A stretch of DNA of 54,265 nucleotides from Bacilli bacterium (GCA_016295795.1 JAEDKN010000006.1:1-54265), one strand, 5' to 3'. Numbered from the stretch's first letter, positions 8,346-17,431 are shown. The notes: generated by a model from the letters alone, not told the origin. Program-made: numbers and translations.

Positions 8346-9494
8346 TTGGAAGAGTATAAGTGGAATTTAAAAGAAATAAGAAAGAGAAAGCGATATGTTC
8401 TAGAGAGATTTAAGAATACTAATGATATAAAAGAAAAAGAGGCTTTGTCGTTGACTTTTATGAATTATATGAATATGTTAGAAAATAGCGGAACTATAAG
8501 ATACACTTATTTTTATAATGCAATAAATATTTTGTCTCATGGGAAAATAGTTCTAAAAACTAATTCAAAAAAAATAGGAGTAAATGAGAATTCGATTTTT
8601 GAAAACAAACACCTTTTTAGCGAGAATTATTTGGTTTTTTTAATTAATTTGTCTAATATTGTTTCACAAGGTTTTAAGATGGAAGACGTGAAGAACTTTG
8701 AAACTCTAAAATTGGGTATATCAAATAAAGATATTATTGATATATCTAAAAGTTTTTATTCTAAGATAGGAGATAAAGAAATATATGAGAAGGCTATGAA
8801 GACCCTTGATGATTCCTCGGCTATAAATTTTTCTCAAGCTTATTCAAAAGATTATGAAGATGCAGGAGGAATTATGTTTACGGACTTTATTTTTGACAAA
8901 GCCTATATTACTGTCAAAGATTCCAAAGATGTTTTCAAAGCACAAGCATTGAATCATGAGGTTATGCATGCAGTAGAATTCTATACAAAGAAAAAGTTAT
9001 TAAGTGAAAATCAATTTGGATTTGCAGAAGTACCGACTTATACAATTGATTACTTGTTTATTAATTATTTAAAAGAGATAGGGTTTGAGCATGAAGCAAA
9101 TAATCTTAAAGTAAAAAAAGATTATTATTTGCAGTTTGTTGCTACTAACACGCTATTGAAACTTAGAGCTTTATCAATATCAAAAAATGGACTTTCTTCT
9201 ATGCGAAATAGTAAATATGAAAATTATAAAAAAATAGTAAATTTTGATATTTTAAAGTCTTTATTAGAGGTGGAGTCTGGAATTATTGCTTATGGTATTT
9301 ATTTAGAAATAGAAGCAAATAAAGAAAAAGGATTAGAAACTTTGAAAAAGTTTATGAAGAATAATATACCTATTGATAGTAAACCAGATTTTTCATATTT
9401 GGGGTTTTCTGATGAATATATACTTGAATTAGCTAGAAATTTCTCTATAAAAACAAAAAAGACAAGTGATACTTGTCTAAAAGAAAAATTATAG
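8346..9494 (+). CDS. Putative zinc metallopeptidase, M3-like
   Basis: 382 residues, TTG start with GAGGG upstream. HEVMH at residues 204-208 is a zinc-binding HExxH motif, and Glu228 in GFAEVPTYTIDYL sits 24 residues after the first His, the spacing of the third ligand in M3-type (oligoendopeptidase-like) gluzincins. No signal peptide or membrane segment, so cytosolic. The N-terminal 150 residues are helical and of unknown type. The gene is shorter than PepF (about 600), so it is either a compact family member or a distinct group. The 3' end overlaps the histidine kinase gene by 6 bp. Confidence 0.6.
   Translation: MEEYKWNLKEIRKRKRYVLERFKNTNDIKEKEALSLTFMNYMNMLENSGTIRYTYFYNAINILSHGKIVLKTNSKKIGVNENSIFENKHLFSENYLVFLINLSNIVSQGFKMEDVKNFETLKLGISNKDIIDISKSFYSKIGDKEIYEKAMKTLDDSSAINFSQAYSKDYEDAGGIMFTDFIFDKAYITVKDSKDVFKAQALNHEVMHAVEFYTKKKLLSENQFGFAEVPTYTIDYLFINYLKEIGFEHEANNLKVKKDYYLQFVATNTLLKLRALSISKNGLSSMRNSKYENYKKIVNFDILKSLLEVESGIIAYGIYLEIEANKEKGLETLKKFMKNNIPIDSKPDFSYLGFSDEYILELARNFSIKTKKTSDTCLKEKL
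9449..9478 (-). terminator. Terminator of the two-component operon, inside the facing gene
   Basis: AGACAAGT-GAT-ACTTGTCT, an 8-bp perfect stem. On the minus strand it is followed by TTTTTTGTTTTTAT. On the plus strand no U-tract follows, so it serves only the minus strand. Confidence 0.8.
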
Positions 9495-10904
9495 TTTTTT
9501 CTTTTTAGGAATTTCAAAATAGAATGTTGATCCCTTGTTTTTCTTAGTATTAACTCCATAAGTATAATTATGAAGTTCAAATATATTTTTTACTATTGAA
9601 AGTCCTAATCCAGTCCCAAGCATATTGCGTTTGTGTTTTTTATCACTTTTATAATATTTATCCCATATTAGATTAATATCTTCATCTTTTATTCCTTTTC
9701 CAGAATCTATAATTTCAACACGACATTTGGTTTTATCATCAATTATTTTAATCTTTACAGTTTTATCATTACCAGTATAGTTTATTGCATTACTTATAAG
9801 GTTATATAAGACCTGTTGTATTTTTTGCTTATCTGCATTAATCATTATTTCATCACTATTTGTTTCAAAAATAAATTTATACTCTTCTGTTAAAGAGAAT
9901 ATTTCGTATCTATTTATTATTGTTTTTGTTAATGCAACTAAATTAAAAGTTTCTTCTTTTAATTCATATATGTTTGCTTGCATTACAGATAGATCTAATA
10001 TATCACTCACTAATAAGTTAAGTCTGTCTACTTCTTCTATTATTATATTTAGATTTTCTTCACGTTTTTTATCATCTTTATATGTTATATCTCTAACCAT
10101 TTCTGAATACGCTTTTATCATTGTTAGAGGTGTTTTTAAGTCATGTGATACATTTGCAAGTAATTCTGTTCTTAATTCATTTGTTTTAGATAGTTCGTCT
10201 TTAGCATAATTAAGAGTAGTTGTAAGTTCTTGTATTTCACTTATATTACTATCGCTATTAAACGATTCTTTATAATTTCCTTTAGCAACTTTTTTTGCAG
10301 ATTCACTCAAACCTACTATTGGTTTAGACAGCTTTTTTGATATAAAAAATCCAACTACAAAGGAAAGTACTAAAATAACTAATGAAACTATTATAAATTG
10401 ATTCTTTAATATTGTAACTGTAGAGTCAATAGGCTTAATTGATGTAGTTAGAAAAAAATATGTGTTGTCTTCAGTAACGAAGGAGTAAACTAGATTTTTA
10501 ACTCCATATTTTTGGTTTTCTGATTTAAATATTGTATCTTTATTATTATTTTGTATTAATGCATCTTCATACAATTTGACATCACTAGTAGGGGCACAAC
10601 TTTTGTTCATATTATTATTGTAAGTAATTAATGTATCATTGGAAAGTATATCTATACATATTCCCCTGTTAAACAACAAATCATTAAAAGTTTCACTAAG
10701 ATCTTTATTTTTATCATATTTTTGTTTTATTCTTGTCGCAGCAATTTTTATTTCTTTTGTTTTGTACCACTCATAATATTGATTTAAAAATATAATTTGG
10801 AAAAGGAAAAGAAAGAATAGTATTAATGTTGAAAAAAATGCTAGGTAAGCCCAGATTGTATTTTTTAAAGATATAGTCTTATTTGATTTCAAGTTTATAT
10901 CCAA
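9489..10904 (-). CDS. Sensor histidine kinase
   Basis: 471 residues. Two membrane segments (about 17-40 and 170-190) flank an extracellular sensor region of about 125 residues; then HAMP (191-243), the phospho-acceptor H254 in NVSHDLKTP, and the ATPase domain with NLISNAINYTG (N box), DSGKGI (G1) and GTGLGLSIVKNI (G2). It autophosphorylates and passes phosphate to the response regulator encoded just upstream, whose 3' end it overlaps by 26 bp. The outer domain is not recognisable, so the signal is unknown. Confidence 0.93.
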   Translation of the reverse strand: MDINLKSNKTISLKNTIWAYLAFFSTLILFFLFLFQIIFLNQYYEWYKTKEIKIAATRIKQKYDKNKDLSETFNDLLFNRGICIDILSNDTLITYNNNMNKSCAPTSDVKLYEDALIQNNNKDTIFKSENQKYGVKNLVYSFVTEDNTYFFLTTSIKPIDSTVTILKNQFIIVSLVILVLSFVVGFFISKKLSKPIVGLSESAKKVAKGNYKESFNSDSNISEIQELTTTLNYAKDELSKTNELRTELLANVSHDLKTPLTMIKAYSEMVRDITYKDDKKREENLNIIIEEVDRLNLLVSDILDLSVMQANIYELKEETFNLVALTKTIINRYEIFSLTEEYKFIFETNSDEIMINADKQKIQQVLYNLISNAINYTGNDKTVKIKIIDDKTKCRVEIIDSGKGIKDEDINLIWDKYYKSDKKHKRNMLGTGLGLSIVKNIFELHNYTYGVNTKKNKGSTFYFEIPKKKKL

Positions 10905-11541
10905 TTCCTCTAACTGTAACTATTAAATCACGATATTTTCCTAGACTATTTCTCAACATTTTAATGTGTGTATCAACTGTTCTATCGTCTCCAAAGAAGT
11001 CATATCCCCAAATTTTATTAAGAAGTGTTTCCCTCGATATAGCAATATTCTTATTTTTAATAAAATAACTCAATAGTTCGAATTCTTTAGGAGTTACTTT
11101 TATTTCTTTATCATTTATTGAAATAACTCTTCCTTTAAAATCTACTTTTAAATCATTATATATAAATTCATCTTCTGGAGTATCGCTATTTCGTCTAGAA
11201 ACGGCTTTAACTCGCGCAACTAGTTCTTTAGGGGAGAAAGGCTTTGCTAAGAAGTCATCTATTCCTAAATCAAATCCCAATAATTTATCATATTCTTCAC
11301 TACGAGCAGATAGTATTATAGTTGGTATTCTTTTGTTTTGTCTTATTTCTTTATAAGCAGTATATCCATCCATTTTAGGCATCATTATGTCTAATATGAT
11401 TAAATCTATGTCATTAGTGTTACAAGCGTCGATTGCTTCTTGTCCGTTTTCTGCTTCAATCACTTCATATTTTTCTTTTAACAAATATTCTTTAATCACT
11501 TCACGAATTAGTTTTTCATCATCTACAACCAATATTCTCAT
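10879..11541 (-). CDS. OmpR/PhoB-type response regulator
   Basis: 220 residues. Receiver domain with acidic pair D7-D8, phosphorylation site D51 (LIILDIMMPKMDGY), and the conserved Lys in LAKPFSPKEL; winged-helix DNA-binding domain from about 125 with the ending TVRGIGYKLE. It is the first gene of the operon with the kinase. The ribosome site GGAGGT is strong. Targets cannot be named; PhoB-type direct repeats were not found nearby. Confidence 0.95.
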   Translation of the reverse strand: MRILVVDDEKLIREVIKEYLLKEKYEVIEAENGQEAIDACNTNDIDLIILDIMMPKMDGYTAYKEIRQNKRIPTIILSARSEEYDKLLGFDLGIDDFLAKPFSPKELVARVKAVSRRNSDTPEDEFIYNDLKVDFKGRVISINDKEIKVTPKEFELLSYFIKNKNIAISRETLLNKIWGYDFFGDDRTVDTHIKMLRNSLGKYRDLIVTVRGIGYKLEIK

Positions 11542-11560
11542 ATAATTACCTCCAAATAAT

Positions 11561-11566
11561 ATTATA
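11561..11566 (-). promoter_or_regulatory. Probable -10 box of the two-component operon
   Basis: TATAAT on the minus strand, 20 bases before the response regulator start. No convincing -35 is seen. Confidence 0.4.
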
Positions 11567-11587
11567 CATATTAATGTGTTTTTTGTG

Positions 11588-11625
11588 TGAAAAAAAGACT
11601 AGTTTTTCATTTCTTCTAGCCTTTT
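11588..11625 (-). terminator. Terminator of the yidD-lipoprotein-coiled-coil operon
   Basis: Minus strand: AAAAGGCTAG ... CTAGTCTTTT, a 10-bp stem with one G-U pair and a 13-base loop, followed by a T run. It overlaps the last codons of the coiled-coil gene. Confidence 0.75.
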
Positions 11626-13032
11626 AATTTTAACATTGTGATCTGTTAACATATAATTGAAATCTTTATTATATTTATTTATTATGCTTCGTTTTTCTCT
11701 TAGTTCTTTTTCCAAATTTATCATATTTTTCATAAACTCATCATATTCTGGTATATTTGCGCCATAACATTCTTTTTTAAATAACTCTTGCATATCTTTT
11801 ATATTTATAAGTGCTTTATTTATATTGGTTGTTGCTTCCGATGTAGCATTAATTGAGTATATTATATCTTTTGAATAGTCTGAGTATTTTACAATAGTTA
11901 TCTTCTTTTCTTTTTCTTCTGTTTTTATAAAGTTAGAGGCGATAAATATTGCGTTAACCATTAAATTTGCTTTCATTAAATTTCCACCTAGAGTAGGGGG
12001 TAGCTTTTTTGAAGCAGCAATTAAGAGTGCAGCCTCTATTAATTTATTAAATTGAGGAACTAAGTTTATTTCCTTTTCTATTTTTGTTTGAATGCTTATA
12101 GAATTTTGAATTTTTCTATTTAATTCATTTATTATTTTTTCTTGATCATAACTGAAATCTTGTATGTATTTATCAATTGCTTCTATATCAGTATAATCTT
12201 CTTTCATTTTCTCAAATTCAAGATCTCTTATATCTAAATCATCCATTTTTTCGTCTATTAATTTGTCAAGATTTTCTTCTTCTTTTTCAATGTTAATTAT
12301 TTTATCAATTATACTAATATATTCTTCTATTTTTCTTATATCCGAATTTATGCTTTCTACTATTTTTTCATCTTTCATAGTGTCTTTATATTCAGAAACT
12401 AAACTATAGATATATTCATCATCTATTAATAATGATAAATTAGAATCGTAGGGTAGATATTCATATTTTTCTTTTATTTGTTCTAATTTTTTTATTAATT
12501 CTTGTAATTCTTCTTTTAATTTTTGAACTTCTTCAACGTTTTCTTCTTTATCTTCTTTTTCCTTGAGAACTTCTAGTTCATATTCAATCTTTTCTAATTC
12601 ATATATATCTTCTTTTATTATTTTTTCTACTGCACCTATAATCGAAAGCTCTAATTCATTAGAATCTTCTTTTTTTTCTTCTTCTAATGGTATTATTTTT
12701 ACTTCTGGAATTATTTCATGTTCTTCTGTTTTTATTTCAGTTACTTCTGAAATAGAGAAAGATTTATCATTGTCGTTTTTTGATTGTTCTATTACTTGCT
12801 TATCGGTATCTATTGTTGTTTCTTTTTCCTTTTCATTAGATTTAATTGATATTGAAGGGACCTCTTCTTTAATATTATTATTTTCATTTACATATGTTAA
12901 ATTATCTTCTGTTTTTCTTTTTTTATCTTTATCTTCTTCTTTTTCTTTTTTTCTGTTGTTATTCTTTAAAGAAAAAAGCCAAGATATGACTCTGTCACGT
13001 CTTCCGCCTTTTGCGCCTTTTTCACTATTCAT
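11599..13032 (-). CDS. Long coiled-coil protein of unknown function
   Basis: 477 residues. Basic N-terminus (1-30), then a disordered stretch extremely rich in Glu and Lys (30-125), a long coiled-coil region (about 130-330), and a short hydrophobic stretch near 340-370 (LIEAALLIAASKKLPPTLGG...MVNAIFIASN) that may insert in or lie on the membrane, then more helix. No family recognised. It begins 4 bases after the lipoprotein gene and has no other promoter, so the two are co-expressed. I infer a structural or scaffold role at the membrane next to the lipoprotein; this is unproven. Confidence 0.7.
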   Translation of the reverse strand: MNSEKGAKGGRRDRVISWLFSLKNNNRKKEKEEDKDKKRKTEDNLTYVNENNNIKEEVPSISIKSNEKEKETTIDTDKQVIEQSKNDNDKSFSISEVTEIKTEEHEIIPEVKIIPLEEEKKEDSNELELSIIGAVEKIIKEDIYELEKIEYELEVLKEKEDKEENVEEVQKLKEELQELIKKLEQIKEKYEYLPYDSNLSLLIDDEYIYSLVSEYKDTMKDEKIVESINSDIRKIEEYISIIDKIINIEKEEENLDKLIDEKMDDLDIRDLEFEKMKEDYTDIEAIDKYIQDFSYDQEKIINELNRKIQNSISIQTKIEKEINLVPQFNKLIEAALLIAASKKLPPTLGGNLMKANLMVNAIFIASNFIKTEEKEKKITIVKYSDYSKDIIYSINATSEATTNINKALINIKDMQELFKKECYGANIPEYDEFMKNMINLEKELREKRSIINKYNKDFNYMLTDHNVKIKRLEEMKN

Positions 13033-13036
13033 AAAA

Positions 13037-13909
13037 TCACTCTGTTTCTTTTTTTAATAATTCTATGTTGTCTTTCATTAATGTTAAATATGTTTTTTTA
13101 TTATCCCTTTCTTCATCAGAAATGTTATCTAATTTATCTATTGTTATTACTTCAACACTTGTGTCTGCTTTAATGGTTTTTACAGCTTCTGTTTCTTCTT
13201 CGCCCTCTAGCATAAAAATATAATTTATATCTCCATCGTTTATAAGATTTATTGCTTTAGTTATGTTTTTTTCATTTTCAGTTTCATCATTTACTAGTAT
13301 AACATCAAAGCCATACTTCGATAAATATTGAAGAGTAGATGAAGCGACTACTAAAGTTTTGTTTCTAGCATTTTCACTTAATAATTTTATATCGGCATCA
13401 AGTTCTGATAGTTCTACTTTTAATTCATCATAAGATTCTTCTATTTCCTCTTTGATATATTTACTATCTATTAATTCGGTTAATCCATTTTTAATATTTT
13501 GACTTATCATTAATAAATTAGAAGGATTCAACCATAATTCTTCTATTCCATATTGTATTTCCATTCCAAAATTAGCGTCCATTATCATTATATCTTTATT
13601 CTTGTTTATTAAATTTAGAGCAATATCCTTATCATTACTTAGACCATTATAAACAAATAAATTTTGTTTGCTGAAATCCTTATATTCTTTGGAAGAAATC
13701 TTATATTCATCTATATCAACTCCATCAGGATATATAGAGTTAACAACCGAGTTTTCTCCATACAATTTATTTAATACATATTCAAGAGGATATACAGTAG
13801 TAATAATATTTATATCTTCCATTTCATCTCTTTTAAAACAACCAGTAGTAATTCCCCCAATTACGATTATTAATATCAATAACTTAATAAATTGTTTTTT
13901 CGTTTTCAT
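13037..13909 (-). CDS. ZnuA-like substrate-binding lipoprotein lacking metal ligands
   Basis: 290 residues. Lipobox GITTGC with lipidated C24, then a cluster A-I (zinc/manganese) binding-protein fold: NIITTVYPLEYVLNKLYG, PDGVDIDEYK, LWLNPSNLLMIS, SSTLQYLSKYGF. In ordinary ZnuA/PsaA proteins the equivalent positions carry His (PHEYE, H.W..P, H.AF.Y); here they are Asp, Glu/Leu and Ser, and no His-rich loop exists. No permease or ATPase gene is near. The ATG at 13909 is preferred over an upstream in-frame start because AAGGAG lies 8 bases before it; it overlaps yidD by 4 bp. A metal-transport role is doubtful. Confidence 0.75.
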   Translation of the reverse strand: MKTKKQFIKLLILIIVIGGITTGCFKRDEMEDINIITTVYPLEYVLNKLYGENSVVNSIYPDGVDIDEYKISSKEYKDFSKQNLFVYNGLSNDKDIALNLINKNKDIMIMDANFGMEIQYGIEELWLNPSNLLMISQNIKNGLTELIDSKYIKEEIEESYDELKVELSELDADIKLLSENARNKTLVVASSTLQYLSKYGFDVILVNDETENEKNITKAINLINDGDINYIFMLEGEEETEAVKTIKADTSVEVITIDKLDNISDEERDNKKTYLTLMKDNIELLKKETE

Positions 13910-14127
13910 TTTTTCTCCTTTGCACATACAGGATCAAATCCCCCTTTTGAAAGGGGATTACACCTTAATATTCTTTTTATAGATAAATAACTTCCCTTGA
14001 TAAATCCATATGTTTCTAATGCTTCAATTGCATAATTAGAGCACGTGGGAATATATTTACAATTTAAGTGACTAGAAAAAGGGATTTTTTGATAAAGTTT
14101 AATAAAAAAAATTGCAATCCTTTTCAT
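13906..14127 (-). CDS. yidD: Membrane protein insertion efficiency factor YidD
   Basis: 73 residues. An N-terminal amphipathic or membrane helix (IAIFFIKLYQKIP), then CKYIPTCSNYAIEALETYG and RILRCNPLSKGGFDPV, the invariant YidD pattern. It assists YidC-mediated insertion. It is usually next to yidC/rnpA; here it instead heads an operon with a lipoprotein and coiled-coil gene, with an ATGA overlap. Confidence 0.95.
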   Translation of the reverse strand: MKRIAIFFIKLYQKIPFSSHLNCKYIPTCSNYAIEALETYGFIKGSYLSIKRILRCNPLSKGGFDPVCAKEKK

Positions 14128-14144
14128 TTCATCACCGCATTTAT

Positions 14145-14173
14145 ATTTTACTATTAAAAAAATATTTTATCAA
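14145..14173 (-). promoter_or_regulatory. Promoter of the yidD operon
   Basis: Minus strand TTGATA, 17-bp spacer, TAAAAT; about 20 bases before the yidD start. Confidence 0.7.
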
Positions 14174-14223
14174 TAATTAAAGAAAAAATCAGTAAAAAAG
14201 CGTAAAGAAACAATTAATAATTG

Positions 14224-14252
14224 TTGAGTTGCAATTATAAATATGGTATTAT
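14224..14252 (+). promoter_or_regulatory. Promoter of the DUF5684-like gene
   Basis: TTGAGT, 17-bp spacer, TATTAT. The leader is about 60 bases, with AAAGGAGG before the start codon. Confidence 0.65.
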
Positions 14253-14320
14253 GTAGTCATACAATAGGGCATATGACACCGTTGACATTGTTTATTTTAT
14301 AAGAAAGGAGGACACATTGT

Positions 14321-14734
14321 ATGGATTATACTACTGGCTATGAGTATTTAAATAATACCAGTGAGGGCGCATCTTCAGGTCTTGGTGCAGGGTATATGAT
14401 TTTTTCCCTTTTGGTTTGTATTTTTGGTATTGTTTGCATGTGGAAAGTATTCAAAAAAGCAGGAAAAAAAGGATGGGAAGCAATTATACCTATATACAAC
14501 TTGGTTGTTTTATTCCAAATCTGTGGAATAAATCCATGGATACTATTATTAGCATTAATACCTATAATAGGACAGATTGTATTAATGGTATATTTAATAA
14601 TTGCTTATGTAAGACTTGCTCATGCATTTGGTAAATCATCAGGATTTGCTGTTGGATTGATTTTCTTAAATATTATATTTATGGCAATTTTAGCGTTTGA
14701 CAATAGTTCTTATACAGGCGTACCTAGTAAGTAA
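14321..14734 (+). CDS. DUF5684-like small membrane protein
   Basis: 137 residues with three or four hydrophobic segments (about 24-42, 55-72, 74-98, 105-128). KKAGKKGWEAIIPIYNLVVLFQICGINPW is the signature region of DUF5684 membrane proteins, which lie in the cytoplasmic membrane and are of unknown role; some are near signal peptidase genes. Single-gene unit with a strong ribosome site, its own promoter and terminator. Confidence 0.75.
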   Translation: MDYTTGYEYLNNTSEGASSGLGAGYMIFSLLVCIFGIVCMWKVFKKAGKKGWEAIIPIYNLVVLFQICGINPWILLLALIPIIGQIVLMVYLIIAYVRLAHAFGKSSGFAVGLIFLNIIFMAILAFDNSSYTGVPSK

Positions 14735-14750
14735 TTAAAACAAAATAAAT

Positions 14751-14786
14751 AAAAGTCACATTTCTTATTGCAGATGTGACTTTTTT
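14751..14786 (+). terminator. Terminator after the DUF5684-like gene
   Basis: AAAAGTCACAT / ATGTGACTTTT, an 11-bp stem with a 12-base loop and a T6 tail. Confidence 0.85.
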
Positions 14787-14914
14787 AATATTTAAGTTAG
14801 TAAAAAAAGTAGAAGCAATAATATGCACAACATGACTTTTGTTTCCATTATTTTTTAATTCATTATTACATCTCCACCTTTTCAAAGAATTTTCTCTCCG
14901 AAAGATACTTAAAG

Positions 14915-14943
14915 TTTAAATAAATAGATATTTGTGATATAAT
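14915..14943 (+). promoter_or_regulatory. Promoter of rnc, extended -10
   Basis: TGA-TATAAT at 14935-14943 with TTTAAA 17 bp upstream. The -10 lies 16 bases before the rnc start, so the leader is very short. Confidence 0.6.
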
Positions 14944-14959
14944 TGAAGAGGTGGTAATG

Positions 14960-15625
14960 ATGAAAAAACTATTTAAAAAGTTAAAAATTAATCCTAAGAA
15001 TAAAGAACTATATAATATAGCATTCTCTCATTCATCTTATGTAAATGAAAACCATTTAAAAAGTGATTATGAAAGATTAGAGTTTTTAGGAGATGCTGTG
15101 TTGGAACTTGTCATGAGTGATTATTTATATAAAAGTAGGAAAGTAAGCGAAGGACAAATGACAAAATTAAGAGCTAGTTATGTATGTGAAAACGCTTTAT
15201 ATGAATATTCAAAGGGGCTTGAACTTAGTAATTATATTAAGGTTGGACATGGTGAAGAAATAGATGGTGGAAGATATAAAAAAGTAATTCTTGCAGATAT
15301 ATTTGAAGCATTAATGGGTGCAATATACCTAGATTTGGGATTTAAAACAGTAAAAAGAGTAATAGATGATATTGTAATACCTTATATAGAAGATCCTAAT
15401 GTTTTGTTTTTTAATGATTATAAATCTGTATTGCAAGAGTTTGTTCAAACACAACAAAAAAGTTTAGAATATAATTTAATAGATGAACAGGGACCAGCTC
15501 ATAACAAAGTCTTTACTACAGTTGTTAAGATAGATGATATTGTCTATGGAAAAGGTAGTGCTGGTTCTAAGAAAGAATCAGAACAAGAAGCTGCCAAAGA
15601 TGCATTAGAAAAGTTAGCGAAGTGA
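14960..15625 (+). CDS. rnc: Ribonuclease III
   Basis: 221 residues. RNase III cleaves double-stranded RNA in rRNA and mRNA processing. The signature ERLEFLGDAVLELVMSDYL carries the catalytic Glu and Asp, a second acidic set is in ADIFEALMGAIYLD, and the double-stranded RNA-binding domain covers about 150-221 (GSKKESEQEAAKDALEKL). In-frame GTG and ATG codons lie 3 to 9 bases upstream; the ATG at 14960 is best spaced from GAGGTGG. In other Firmicutes rnc precedes smc and ftsY; here an RNase J paralogue follows. Confidence 0.95.
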   Translation: MKKLFKKLKINPKNKELYNIAFSHSSYVNENHLKSDYERLEFLGDAVLELVMSDYLYKSRKVSEGQMTKLRASYVCENALYEYSKGLELSNYIKVGHGEEIDGGRYKKVILADIFEALMGAIYLDLGFKTVKRVIDDIVIPYIEDPNVLFFNDYKSVLQEFVQTQQKSLEYNLIDEQGPAHNKVFTTVVKIDDIVYGKGSAGSKKESEQEAAKDALEKLAK

Positions 15626-15708
15626 TTTCTCCCTTTCTTTTTTTGGCAAATTGTGTTATAATGTAGCAGTTGGTTTTTTCTGGTTCAATTAAAAGGAGGA
15701 GAATTAAT

Positions 15709-17361
15709 TTGAGTAAAATAAAAATTTTTAGTCTTGGTGGACTAAATGAAAATGGAAAAAACATGTACGTAGTAGATGTTGATAATAATATTTTTATATT
15801 TGATGCGGGTTTAAAATATGCTAATGATAAGATGTTGGGAGTTGATTATATACTTCCTGATTATACTTATATTAAAGAGAACAAAAATAATATTAAAGGA
15901 ATATTTTTAACACACGGTCATGATTCTAATATGGGTGCGACAGCAGATATTTTATATGATATGCCTGATCTGCCAATTTATGCTACTAAATTTACTATGG
16001 AAATTTTAAAAAATGACTTAGAAGAAAATAATATTAAGGCCACTAATTTAAAAGAAATAAGGCCTCATTCTAAGCTTACATTTGGTGATTTAGCGGTATT
16101 TCCTATTAGTGTAACACATTCTATTCCTGATTCTGTATGTTATGTTTTATATACTAATGATGGTGCTATTGTATATACTGGGGATTTTGTTTTTGATTCT
16201 ACTATGATGAAAAATTATAAAACGGATATAGGCAAGCTTGCATATGTTGGTAAACAAGGAGTGCTTTGCTTGTTGAGTGAATCTATTTATGCAGAAAAAC
16301 CGGGGCATACTAGTCCTAATAATAGAGTAAGTGATTTTATAAGCGATGTGTTTGATAGAACTCAAGATAGAATAATTGTTACAATTATGACAGCACATAT
16401 TTATCGTGTTCAAGAGATATTTAATGAAGTTATGAATACAAAAAGAAAAGTTGTCATAATGGGAAAAAGTTTACAGAATTTGATTAATAATTCTATAGAT
16501 ATGGGTTATATCGACTTTGATAAGAACAGAATAGGAGATTTATCAAATTTAAATGATAAAGATTGTGTGGTTTTAATAAGCGATGAAAAAGAGAAACCAT
16601 TTATGAATTTAGAAAGAATTATAAGAGGTTTTGATAAGTACATAAAATTAAAGGAAACTGATACAATATTTATAACAGAACCTAGTTATGAGGGAATAGA
16701 AAGACGTCTTGCGTTAATAATGGATGAAATTGCAAAAATTAATGTTAATGTAGTATGTTTATCTGCGAAGAAACATCTTCTTCACCATGCATCAAGAGAA
16801 GATTTGATGCTTATGATAAATCTTATGAATCCAAAATATTATTTTCCTGTAAAAGGTGAATATCGTCATCAAGTTATGAATGCTGAAATTGCAGAAGAAA
16901 TAGGTATTCCTAAAGAAAATATAATTCTTAAACAAAATGGGGATGTTGCAACATTTGTAGACGGAAAGTTAACTGATGATATAGAGCATATCAATGTTGA
17001 TGAGATATTAATAGATGGAAAAAGTCAAGGAGATATTGGAGACTTAGTTTTAAAAGATAGAGAAATGCTTGGAGAAAATGGTATAGTTATTATAAGCTGT
17101 ACATTAGATAGAAAAACCAAACAGATTTTAGCGGGACCAGAAGTTCTTACTAGAGGTTTCGTTTATGTTAAGGAAAGCGGAGATCTGATAAAAGAAACTC
17201 AAGACATATGCTTGGATATAATTAAGGATAATATAGAAATAGATTCTTCACGTGTAGATTATACCAATATAAAAAATGAAGTAAGAGAGAAACTTGGAAA
17301 ATTTTATTATAAAGAAACAGAAAGTAAACCAATGATAATTACTGTTATACAAGAAGTATAG
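15709..17361 (+). CDS. RNase J paralogue with degenerate active site (J2-like)
   Basis: 550 residues, TTG start preceded by AAAGGAGG. Overall layout is RNase J: metallo-beta-lactamase, beta-CASP and C-terminal domains. Catalytic motif 2, normally HGHEDH, is HGHDSN (H69, H71 kept; the Asp and last His replaced by Ser and Asn). The beta-CASP motif PVHGEYR is PVKGEYR. THSIPD and YTGDF, with their His and Asp, remain. The J2 subunit of Bacillus has similar losses and mostly supports J1, so this is probably a partner or weakly active subunit. No second RNase J is in the window. It lies 83 bases after rnc behind its own TGTTATAAT extended -10. Confidence 0.85.
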   Translation: MSKIKIFSLGGLNENGKNMYVVDVDNNIFIFDAGLKYANDKMLGVDYILPDYTYIKENKNNIKGIFLTHGHDSNMGATADILYDMPDLPIYATKFTMEILKNDLEENNIKATNLKEIRPHSKLTFGDLAVFPISVTHSIPDSVCYVLYTNDGAIVYTGDFVFDSTMMKNYKTDIGKLAYVGKQGVLCLLSESIYAEKPGHTSPNNRVSDFISDVFDRTQDRIIVTIMTAHIYRVQEIFNEVMNTKRKVVIMGKSLQNLINNSIDMGYIDFDKNRIGDLSNLNDKDCVVLISDEKEKPFMNLERIIRGFDKYIKLKETDTIFITEPSYEGIERRLALIMDEIAKINVNVVCLSAKKHLLHHASREDLMLMINLMNPKYYFPVKGEYRHQVMNAEIAEEIGIPKENIILKQNGDVATFVDGKLTDDIEHINVDEILIDGKSQGDIGDLVLKDREMLGENGIVIISCTLDRKTKQILAGPEVLTRGFVYVKESGDLIKETQDICLDIIKDNIEIDSSRVDYTNIKNEVREKLGKFYYKETESKPMIITVIQEV

Positions 17362-17402
17362 TCGAAATATGTCGAAAAAATTCAAAAAAGTTTGAAAATC
17401 TG

Positions 17403-17431
17403 TTGAGTTAATAAGAATTTTGTGATATAAT
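17403..17431 (+). promoter_or_regulatory. Promoter of rpsU
   Basis: TTGAGT, 17-bp spacer, TATAAT preceded by TGTGA. Followed by a very strong GGAGGGG ribosome site. Confidence 0.8.

Noticed and set aside
12563..13057. 164-residue Ser/Phe-rich open frame on the plus strand
   Set aside because: It is the complement of the Glu/Lys-rich coiled-coil gene; GAA/AAA codons give TTC/TTT on the other strand.
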